Both the position numbers and the translations under genes were made by a program. A stretch of DNA of 64,000 nt from Chitinophaga silvisoli. GTDB taxonomy: Bacteria > Bacteroidota > Bacteroidia > Chitinophagales > Chitinophagaceae. The notes under the pieces are model-generated. The model did no database searches. It worked only from the letters and a program-made list of their open reading frames with translations, and was not told where the DNA came from. Below, piece after piece: positions 8,735 to 15,948 of the stretch; the stretch's first letter is position 1, and each line of letters starts with the position of its first letter. The DNA lies in NCBI RefSeq assembly GCF_003412465.1, contig NZ_QTJV01000006.1:62001-126000 (forward strand), given 5' to 3'.

Positions 8735-8879
8735 TGGTGGAAGGGACTTGTGGCCTGAGAGAATCGTTGTAGATCTTATTTCCTGGGGAAATTGTGGAAG
8801 GGACTTTTTTCCTGAGATAATCGTAGAAGGAACTTATATCCAAAGCGAATTGGTGGAAGGGACTTGTAACCTGACGTAA
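8735..8879. repeat. Degenerate tandem array, about five units of ~29 bp
   Basis: Units begin near 8735, 8767, 8793, 8824 and 8851 (lengths about 32, 26, 31, 27, 29). They share TGGAAGGGACTT, then CCTGAG, then AATCG. The last unit supplies the left arm of the following hairpin. The array fills the whole gap after the bestrophin stop codon. Confidence 0.7.
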
Positions 8880-8889
8880 AAGTCCCTTT
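8857..8889 (+). terminator. Intrinsic terminator for the bestrophin gene
   Basis: AAGGGACTT at 8857-8865 pairs with AAGTCCCTT at 8880-8888 and is followed on the plus strand by TATTTTTAT. The left arm is part of the last tandem-repeat unit. The T-rich tail runs into the end of the convergent flavoprotein gene. Confidence 0.7.
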
Positions 8890-8893
8890 ATTT

Positions 8894-9511
8894 TTATAAA
8901 AACTTTGGCGATTCCAGATCCAAGGCACCATTAGCCGGCCAGGGACCATCAGGAATATGCAAAGCACTATGGGGCCATGCTTTCCAGTTATCCCGGGGCA
9001 TAGCCGCTGCTGTGACCAGGTTGTGCACTACGATAGACAAGTCATCCATCCGCCACACATCTTCATTTGGATCATCGTCCATACCGGCAGATGCAGCGAT
9101 TGCTTCCTGTCCCGTACGGGAAACGACTACTGTAGCGCAAGGCGGCGACCAGCATCCCAATCCACTAAACACAGCGTGTAGCCTTGCCGCCACTTCTATC
9201 CCTCCAACAGAATCCATGGAAACCGCACAAGCCACTGGCTTGCCAAAAAAGGCAGGCGTATTCTCAAAAGCAGAGACGACTTCTATAAAACGTTGCAAAG
9301 GAGAGCTCCAGTTATTCCAGTAAACACCTGAAACCACCAGGATGCCATCGCAGGATGCCAGGAGGTCGTATACTTCACGGATACCCGGCAGCTGATCTGA
9401 CAATGTAAGCATTGTCGCCTGCTGACCTAATAGCGTCACTGCATGATTTGCAAGGACAGCAGAGTTGCCGGTATTCCCCCGGAGAGAGCCGTTTAAGACT
9501 AATATTTTCAT
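8894..9511 (-). CDS. NADPH-dependent FMN-reductase-family flavoprotein
   Basis: A 205-residue flavodoxin-fold protein. The N-terminal MKILVLNGSLRGNTGNS supplies the FMN phosphate-binding loop, and the central GILVVSGVYWNNWSSPLQRFIE matches the second FMN contact region (usually P.Y....P..LK..ID). In this protein a Trp-Asn pair replaces the usual residues after the Tyr. FMN_red proteins reduce quinones, azo dyes, metals or FMN with NAD(P)H in the cytoplasm; the substrate cannot be told here. The gene converges on the bestrophin gene, and its 5' leader consists of a 15-bp tandem repeat that reaches within about six bases of the start codon. Confidence 0.85.
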   Translation of the reverse strand: MKILVLNGSLRGNTGNSAVLANHAVTLLGQQATMLTLSDQLPGIREVYDLLASCDGILVVSGVYWNNWSSPLQRFIEVVSAFENTPAFFGKPVACAVSMDSVGGIEVAARLHAVFSGLGCWSPPCATVVVSRTGQEAIAASAGMDDDPNEDVWRMDDLSIVVHNLVTAAAMPRDNWKAWPHSALHIPDGPWPANGALDLESPKFL

Positions 9512-9516
9512 TTTAT

Positions 9517-9664
9517 AAGAACGGAATGACTAAGAATCGAATGAATAAGAACCGAATGATTAAGACTCGAATGATTAGGAACCGAATGACTAGAACCGAA
9601 TGATTAAGACCCGAATGATTAGACTCGAATGACTAGACTCGAATGACTAAAAAAAGAAATAACT
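9517..9664. repeat. Tandem 15-bp repeat array in the flavoprotein gene leader
   Basis: Nine units with consensus AAGAnyCGAATGAyT run from 9517 to 9648: six of 15 bp and three of 14 bp. A decayed A-rich unit follows to 9664. Read on the minus strand the array is the 5' untranslated leader of the flavoprotein gene. The indels of one base rule out a coding repeat. Confidence 0.9.
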
Positions 9665-9683
9665 AAGAAAAAGAATCACCCGC

Positions 9684-9715
9684 GAAAAAATCAATAATAT
9701 TCCCGGAGAATTATT
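9684..9715 (-). terminator. Possible terminator of the small acidic-protein gene
   Basis: On the minus strand AATAATTC and GAATATTATT form an imperfect stem with a two-base bulge around CTCCGG, followed by GATTTTTTCG. The stem overlaps the stop codon at 9711-9713. Confidence 0.4.
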
Positions 9716-10151
9716 CCAATGTCACCTTCTCATACTGATCTAAATCCTTAAAAGTGTATTCCCTGGAATGAATCTGAACACAGAAAGGCAATGCACCTTC
9801 ATCTTCTGACAGGTAGGTGACCTCAATTCCATATTCAGTAAATAAGATACCACCATCCTCATCCAGGTAAGCTTCACTATTCTGCCCCAATTCCTCCATC
9901 AACTCAATTCTTGTGAGGTTAAACAGGTCTAAATCATTATAAAAAGCTTTAGATGGGGAGAGGCAAATGATATTCACAACGACACCATCTGCAAAAGCGA
10001 ATCCGATTCCGGTCTTACTGTCGATAATATTCATACCATATTCATCATTTGATTCTGAATAGCCGTTCTTCATCATTTGCTCTATTTCAGGAATAGACAT
10101 TCCCAGGCGATATTCCCCCATGCTAACAAATGGGACGATATTGAATTCCAT
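9711..10151 (-). CDS. Small acidic protein of unknown function
   Basis: A 146-residue soluble protein, rich in Glu and Asp, without signal peptide or membrane segment. It opens with MEFNIVPFVSMGEYRLGMSIPEIEQMM and shows alternating strands and helices. The size, acidity and single-domain look recall small polymorphic-toxin immunity proteins, but no toxin gene lies next to it and I do not recognise the family. The 256 bases to its right hold only the operon terminator. Confidence 0.6.
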   Translation of the reverse strand: MEFNIVPFVSMGEYRLGMSIPEIEQMMKNGYSESNDEYGMNIIDSKTGIGFAFADGVVVNIICLSPSKAFYNDLDLFNLTRIELMEELGQNSEAYLDEDGGILFTEYGIEVTYLSEDEGALPFCVQIHSREYTFKDLDQYEKVTLE

Positions 10152-10369
10152 ATAATCTATTTAAAAGGTCTTTTTAGATCGGGTAAAAGTCCGCTTTTTT
10201 AAGGGTATTTGCAAGATTAAATTTTTTGAAGGGCTATGATGTAAATGGATTTACTTCCGAATGATACGCCCAATGAGCTTCATTTAAATTCCACAGGCAG
10301 GGGCAGTGTTTTTCTTTTTACAGTGGGAATTATTAACCCATACCACCACCATTGTATGTGCTTGTAAAC

Positions 10370-10398
10370 AAAAAAGGACCACATTGCTGTGATCCCTT
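10370..10398 (-). terminator. Intrinsic terminator of the biosynthetic operon
   Basis: On the minus strand GGATCACA and TGTGGTCC pair around GCAA (10376-10395, one G-T), extended by AAAG/CTTT, and run into TTTTTTGTTT. It lies about ten bases after the stop codon of the last NRPS gene. Confidence 0.9.
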
Positions 10399-10407
10399 TA
10401 ATCATTT

Positions 10408-13400
10408 CTATACATTATGCAACTGATGCCTTGGTATAACAAAATACCCCGACCTGATCCCCTCCTCTATTAAGCCTCCAAACCATTCCAGGCTCAACTT
10501 GGGGAAATACAGTCCATATCCCGCTATCAAATCCAATGACTTCCCATGCATGTACCTGACCCTCCTTGGAAAATCTTCTGAGCGGCGAATCCAGTTGTCC
10601 ATCAGGGAAATCACCTTCTTATCTGCCACACTGCCTTCGAAAGAGGCTACTTCTATATTAAAATCCGCAGCATCGACCACCTCCACTTCATGTCCCAGCT
10701 GTGTCAGCATCCCTGCCAATTGCTGGAACGACAGGTACTGGGGATTTTCTATGTGCAGGCATTGCATGTTATTCTCCGGCATCCTGATGGCACTGTTGAC
10801 GATGCCCCTGGCCACAACATCTACAAATGAGAAAGATACTTTTTCAACGTATGAACGGGGGATCTTCTTAAGCAGCAGCATCCCTTTAATAATCTGGAAG
10901 ATCCGGTTATCCGCCATGTTCTTCTGGAACCTGCCAGCCACCGCATCCGCAGCTACGTGGCCTACCCTGTAGATCTTGCCTTTGATATGCGCTTCATTGA
11001 AAGCCTTCCTCACCAGTTTCTCCGCTTCGAATTTCGTTCTTTCATAATCAGAAACAAAGGTCTGCCCATACTCCAGCTCATCTTCAGAGAATTGTTTAAT
11101 ACTACCGGTTCTGGCACAACCACTCACCGCCAATGTAGATACATAATGCAGTTCCTTCGGCTGATGAAGTTTGGCGAGCCGGATGATTTCATGCAGCGGA
11201 TCGATATTTGTTTTCTCCAGGTCTGCATAGCTTTTCAGCAAATTAATATCTGCCGCCGCGTGGATGATCAGGTCTGTACCGGTAGCTATTGTATGATAGT
11301 CTTCCTTGCTGAGGCCCAGTTGGGGAGATGAGATATTCCCCTTTAAAACCACGACCTCAGGTGCAGGCGTAGTACCGAAATAATAATGAAACTCCTCCTG
11401 TAAGCGCGATTCCGCCTGCTGCTGCGACTCCCCTCTCACCAGGCAATACACCTCCGCCTCTCCAAACCTGGTAAGCTCATTCAGGATGTGAATACCTAAA
11501 AATCCGGTAGCCCCGGTAAGGAATACACGCCTTTTAGCAGTCCTGTTGCCAGCTTTGATGGAGTATAAAGGCTGGCCGACGGATGGCAGTCCACTTTGAA
11601 GCAGCAATGGTGCATGTTGCTGCCCCAGTTTTGCGAGGAAGCCCTTTACAATATTATCTACATTACTCTTGGTGAGCATCTTTTGCTGATACTGCAGATC
11701 AATGATCAAGGATGCACCAATAAAGCGGGCGGTAAAGCAAAGCTTATATTCCTGGTGGGCCTTATTGCTCCTGGTCGTACCCGGATTGAATGATGATGGC
11801 GACATACTGATCACTGAATTCTCAAACTTATCCGGGAAACGGCCCAGGTAGTTAAAGCGGATATCAGGGATGATCGTTGAGCGATTATAAAATGCATCGG
11901 GATAAGCATTGATCAGGTTGCCCGCTTCTGCTTTCTGGTCTATGAGTGCAGAGCAGGTATCCGGATCAAGGTACTTTTGATCAAAAGTTACCGGCAAGGT
12001 AGTAGACCACCATGCTACCGAACGACTAAGATCTGCCAGCTGACCATGTTGTGGCCTGCCATGGAATTCGATATCGATGGTAATGGCAGGCAAAGAAAAT
12101 TCTTCCAGTAAGGCATTTGTAAACAGGCTAAGCAGGTAGCCGCTTAAACTGGTACTTTGTTTCTTTTCGTCTATTTGTTTGAGAAATGCAGATGTCTCTT
12201 CCGGGATGCGAATACTACATACTTCTGTAGTTGTAAGCGGGTGAGTATGTAAGCGCTGATCGGGTAAACGATGTATGACAGGGTGCCTCTGCAAAGCAGC
12301 CTGTTCCAGCGAAGGCAGGATGCCCTCCCCTTCCGGCAAGCTGGCATAAAAATGCTTCACTGCATTTTCAGGATTTACTACCGGCAACTGATCCTTTATA
12401 ATCTGTTCATAATAATCCAGCAATTCATCGATTATAATATTCCACGAAATAACATCGACTACCAGGTGATGACAGGCTAAATACAGGTAATCTTTGCCGG
12501 CAGGATCAATGAATAAATGCGCCGCCAGCAGCTTATTATTTTCTATTGAAATTTCATTTAGGAGGGAATGGCAGATCTCCTGGATCTGCAATACGATGGA
12601 GTTCTTACCATGCAGTATAGAGGTTCCCAAAGCCGCTCCTGCCTGCTCATGTTCATCATCCGTAAAGCCGCCTGTCAGCTGCAAATGACTATCCCTGACA
12701 TAACTAAATGCCAGTGCCATTTCTCTTACTCTCACCTTATGACCGGTTTCCAGCAAGATGCACTGGCAGTACTTATCCTGGTCAAAACTCTCCTGCTGAA
12801 GGAACAAGGATTGGGAAAATGTAAAATGGTCCTTTTGTGCGCCTGTACTATGGCGATGCTCCTTTTCCTGCTCCTGGATGCGTTCAGGATTGAGTGCTGC
12901 AAAGTCTGAAAATACAGGATTGTTATTGATGTCTGTAATGTGTACTTTATAGCCATAACGCTGTAAGCGGCCAATAAGCTGGATGCCCAGCAGTGAGTCG
13001 CCACCCGTTTCAAAGAAGTTATCGTTGGCATTGACGGTATGGGTGTCGAGTACTTTTTTCCAGCAGGACTCCAGCAGGGAAGGCCATGAATTTACATCTA
13101 CCACTTCATTGACAGCCGCAGGTTTTTGAATACCGGGTTCTTCGAAGCTTTTCTTCAGGGCATTCATATCAATCTTCCCGTTGGAATTGTAAGGTGCCTT
13201 TTTATAAAAGAAATAGCCTACCGGAACTTTATAACGGGGCAGCTTGTTCAGCAACCAGTTCTTCAGCTCATTTGCAGTAAGAGTACTGCCTTTCAGGAGC
13301 TTTATGTAGGCATTCAGAATGGTATGTTCATCTTTGGTGGCCAGGCTGACAATTACGTTTTCTATCTCAGGATGTGCAGCCATGGCCAGTTCGATTTCGC

Positions 13401-14649
13401 CGAGTTCCACACGGTAGCCATTTACTTTAACCTGCCTGTCGGTACGATACAGGAACTCGTAATTGCCATCATCAAGTTTCCGGCAGATGTCGCCGGTACG
13501 GTAGCAGAGGGTCTGCCGGCCATTGATTTCGCGGAGGAAGAATTTTTTGTTATTTTCTTCTTCATTCTCGAAATAACCGATGCTCACACCGGGACCAGTT
13601 ACATAGAGTTCACCGATATTGTCCTGCGGAGATTCAAGGAAACAGGCTCCCTGCCCGATGGGCGCACCCAGTGGTACAGAACCTGATTGATGATAATGTG
13701 GAGAACTGGTTGTTATTCTGAACGCGATGGCACCGATCGTGGTTTCGGTGGGACCGTAGTGATTAAAGAGATTGTCGCAGATGCCTAATGAGAGGATGGT
13801 ATCAACGGTTTCCCAGCTGAGTTTTTCGCCACCCAGTACAATGGTTTCAATAGGTTTTTTATATCCGTTTTCCAGATTGGAAACGAGGGACAATAAGTGT
13901 GAAGGCGTAATTTTGAGTAATGAGATGGCATCTTCTTCAATAATTGTATTAAAGACAGCAGGATCAGTGGCTTCGGTTTTATTGATGATTCTCAGCATAC
14001 CACCTGCTACCAGGGCCACAAGTGTATTGGTCAGGCCAAGATCTGCGGCGAAGGTTGATACGTGTGCAGCTCTAACATTTTGAGGGGAACCCAGTTTTTG
14101 ATAAATGGAATAGGTATAGTGCATGACATTCTCATGCGACAGCTGTACGGCTTTGGGTTTGCCGGTAGTACCGCTGGTGAGCAGGATATAGCAGGTTTCG
14201 GGATAGCTGACCGGATGAAGTAATACCTCTTCAGGCGCAGGACGATCCAGTGATAAGAGATCGCTAAAATAAAATATGCTGTTGCCCGGAAATTCATCTA
14301 AAGGCATTTCAAGGCCTTTATCCAGGATGATGCCGGCACTCTTTACCTCTTTTATTTTTTCACGATTGGTGGCAACGCCGTCTTCACGGTCGATCATTAC
14401 CGGTATACCTCCACACATCAGAATAGCATAGAAACAGACCATGCTTTCTGTATTTTTACTGCTGATACAAACAATCCGGTTACCAGATCTGATACCATTC
14501 TGCTGAAGGATAGCCGCTGCTTTCCGTGCGAACAGGAAAGTATCACGATAGGTGAGCGCGCTGGTGCTGTCTTTAATTGCGATGCTATCCGCTTGCTCCT
14601 GCACTTGAAGTGAGAGGAGCTCAATCAGGTTTGAACAATGTGATGCCAT
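10408..14649 (-). CDS. NRPS terminal module A(Asp)-T-E-reductase
   Basis: 1413 residues; predicted to load, epimerise and reductively release the last amino acid. It opens directly with an adenylation domain, about 1-500 (A3 TSGTTGKPK near 160, A5 NHYGPTETT near 300, A7 YRTGD, A8 NGYRVELGEIE, A10 NGKID), so no condensation domain is present in this protein. Carrier domain near 550 (DNFFETGGDSLLG). Epimerisation domain about 590-1010 (HHLVVDVISW near 728, RFNYLGRF). Thioester-reductase domain from about 1040 (LTGATGFLG for NADPH; YERTK catalytic Tyr and Lys near 1205). Pocket residues read by PheA alignment give D-L-T-K-V-G-H-I-G-K, which I recognise as an aspartate code. Last gene of the operon, 89 bp after the SDR. 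The missing C domain is probably that at the end of the 7384-residue NRPS. Confidence 0.93.
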   Translation of the reverse strand: MASHCSNLIELLSLQVQEQADSIAIKDSTSALTYRDTFLFARKAAAILQQNGIRSGNRIVCISSKNTESMVCFYAILMCGGIPVMIDREDGVATNREKIKEVKSAGIILDKGLEMPLDEFPGNSIFYFSDLLSLDRPAPEEVLLHPVSYPETCYILLTSGTTGKPKAVQLSHENVMHYTYSIYQKLGSPQNVRAAHVSTFAADLGLTNTLVALVAGGMLRIINKTEATDPAVFNTIIEEDAISLLKITPSHLLSLVSNLENGYKKPIETIVLGGEKLSWETVDTILSLGICDNLFNHYGPTETTIGAIAFRITTSSPHYHQSGSVPLGAPIGQGACFLESPQDNIGELYVTGPGVSIGYFENEEENNKKFFLREINGRQTLCYRTGDICRKLDDGNYEFLYRTDRQVKVNGYRVELGEIELAMAAHPEIENVIVSLATKDEHTILNAYIKLLKGSTLTANELKNWLLNKLPRYKVPVGYFFYKKAPYNSNGKIDMNALKKSFEEPGIQKPAAVNEVVDVNSWPSLLESCWKKVLDTHTVNANDNFFETGGDSLLGIQLIGRLQRYGYKVHITDINNNPVFSDFAALNPERIQEQEKEHRHSTGAQKDHFTFSQSLFLQQESFDQDKYCQCILLETGHKVRVREMALAFSYVRDSHLQLTGGFTDDEHEQAGAALGTSILHGKNSIVLQIQEICHSLLNEISIENNKLLAAHLFIDPAGKDYLYLACHHLVVDVISWNIIIDELLDYYEQIIKDQLPVVNPENAVKHFYASLPEGEGILPSLEQAALQRHPVIHRLPDQRLHTHPLTTTEVCSIRIPEETSAFLKQIDEKKQSTSLSGYLLSLFTNALLEEFSLPAITIDIEFHGRPQHGQLADLSRSVAWWSTTLPVTFDQKYLDPDTCSALIDQKAEAGNLINAYPDAFYNRSTIIPDIRFNYLGRFPDKFENSVISMSPSSFNPGTTRSNKAHQEYKLCFTARFIGASLIIDLQYQQKMLTKSNVDNIVKGFLAKLGQQHAPLLLQSGLPSVGQPLYSIKAGNRTAKRRVFLTGATGFLGIHILNELTRFGEAEVYCLVRGESQQQAESRLQEEFHYYFGTTPAPEVVVLKGNISSPQLGLSKEDYHTIATGTDLIIHAAADINLLKSYADLEKTNIDPLHEIIRLAKLHQPKELHYVSTLAVSGCARTGSIKQFSEDELEYGQTFVSDYERTKFEAEKLVRKAFNEAHIKGKIYRVGHVAADAVAGRFQKNMADNRIFQIIKGMLLLKKIPRSYVEKVSFSFVDVVARGIVNSAIRMPENNMQCLHIENPQYLSFQQLAGMLTQLGHEVEVVDAADFNIEVASFEGSVADKKVISLMDNWIRRSEDFPRRVRYMHGKSLDLIAGYGLYFPKLSLEWFGGLIEEGIRSGYFVIPRHQLHNV

Positions 14650-14738
14650 TGAAATTTGAATGAGGGTTAAGAGTTAAGTTGCATTCGTACCGGGCTATGG
14701 TATGGCTGTCTGGTGGAGTTATTATAAGGGTCGTCTAA

Positions 14739-15518
14739 TTATGGATAGGATTGTCTCGTTGGCCTTATCGATATATTATCCAGGTGTACGTTTCCGGGTA
14801 AATCAACCAGGAAATCAATCACTGCTGCCACATCATCTGCTACCAATACAGGCCCTACTTCTTTTGAATATTCTTTGAACCATTCTTCGCTATAGCCTGC
14901 ATTTTCCTGGAAATTGGTGCTGACGATGCCGGGTTCTATCAGGCTGACGCGGATGCCTTTGGGACCTAATTGTCGTCTCAGGGCTTCTGTTACACCATGG
15001 GTGGCAAACTTGGTAGCACCATATACAGAATTGAACGGCGATACATTGCGGCCGATGCCGGAGCCTATCACCACTATATCCAGTGGTTGCTTTATAAAAT
15101 CATGTCCGGCTTCTATTCTTTTTATCATTTCGCCGGAGATGCTTTTCAATTGGTACATGATTCCTTTTACATTGGTATCAATCAGGTCGTCCCACTGACC
15201 GGCATCAGAATTAAGGACTGTTCCTGGTAAGCCTCTGCCTGCACTGGCGATAAAAATATCGGGAGATCCTTTCCAGGCTTCCTCACATTTTTCAATGCAT
15301 TTGTCAGTGACTGTTTTGTCGGTCACACTGCCACTCACTATTTGTGCTATGTCTTCTCCATTAGTGGACAATTGATTTATTTCCTGTTGTGTGCTGATCA
15401 GTTTTTCTTCATTCCTTCCATTCAGGACCATCCTGATATTTTTCTTTGCAAACCTGTATGCAACAGCCTTGCCTATTCCGGAGCTGGCTCCCGTGATGAT
15501 AGCGGTACGATTAGACAT
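14739..15518 (-). CDS. Short-chain dehydrogenase/reductase
   Basis: A 259-residue classical SDR: TGASSGIG at residues 9-16 binds the dinucleotide, an Asn-Val-Lys of the NAG/NVK region follows, and Ser-Tyr-Lys is completed by YGATK near residue 166. The residue after the first strand region (NGRNEEK) favours NADP(H). It lies 27 bp after the small membrane protein gene and 89 bp before the reductase-ended NRPS. A tailoring reduction or oxidation fits, for instance acting on the aldehyde released by the TD domain or on a side chain, but the substrate cannot be inferred. Cytoplasmic. Confidence 0.88.
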   Translation of the reverse strand: MSNRTAIITGASSGIGKAVAYRFAKKNIRMVLNGRNEEKLISTQQEINQLSTNGEDIAQIVSGSVTDKTVTDKCIEKCEEAWKGSPDIFIASAGRGLPGTVLNSDAGQWDDLIDTNVKGIMYQLKSISGEMIKRIEAGHDFIKQPLDIVVIGSGIGRNVSPFNSVYGATKFATHGVTEALRRQLGPKGIRVSLIEPGIVSTNFQENAGYSEEWFKEYSKEVGPVLVADDVAAVIDFLVDLPGNVHLDNISIRPTRQSYP

Positions 15519-15545
15519 AATAAATGTTTGGAGAGTGATTTAAAT

Positions 15546-15941
15546 TTAGTCTTCCCAGGCTGCAGAGCTGCGAAAGCGGTTTTGAGAAAATAATAACCTG
15601 CCGGCATAGAGGCCAAGTCCGGAGAGCAACCCGCATACCAGGCCTGAGAGGAGTATGACTACTATGCCTGATACGGACATCAAAGCACCCAGTTTATGGA
15701 ACATGGTTCCCCCAAAGGCATATTCAAAGTAATAACTGGCACCGGCCCAGACGATAAACCCGGACAGGAAACCGATGGTAAATGCGGCGATCTGCAAGTT
15801 GAGCAGGGCACTAAGGATGCCGATGAGAATGACGGGCACAATGAAGCCCCACCATGGCAGGAAGTCCATCTGGCCTGTCAGTAAAATAACAAGGAGTAAG
15901 AGGGGAGCTACTTTTAGATTATCTGCAATTCGTTTTTTCAT
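15546..15941 (-). CDS. Small four-helix membrane protein
   Basis: 131 residues with about four hydrophobic segments: APLLLLVILLTG, WGFIVPVILIGILSALL, IAAFTIGFLSGFIVWAG and VSGIVVILLSGLVCGLLSG. A positive N-terminus (MKKR) and a short polar tail follow the inside-positive rule. No enzyme motif. It sits seven bases after the acylase gene, so it is probably co-translated; it could support export or maturation at the inner membrane, or give resistance. Family not recognised. Confidence 0.7.
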   Translation of the reverse strand: MKKRIADNLKVAPLLLLVILLTGQMDFLPWWGFIVPVILIGILSALLNLQIAAFTIGFLSGFIVWAGASYYFEYAFGGTMFHKLGALMSVSGIVVILLSGLVCGLLSGLGLYAGRLLFSQNRFRSSAAWED

Positions 15942-15948
15942 AATAGTA

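Noticed and set aside
9412..9603. Plus-strand reading frame with a pentapeptide repeat (MxKNR-like) across the 15-bp array
   Set aside because: It begins inside the flavoprotein gene on the opposite strand, and 14-bp units break the frame. It is a by-product of the repeat.
9517..9664. CRISPR-like array
   Set aside because: Units are contiguous without spacers and only 14-15 bp long, and no cas gene is present.
12271..12909. Plus-strand frames opposite the last NRPS gene
   Set aside because: They are antisense to a continuous, motif-rich gene and show no family features.
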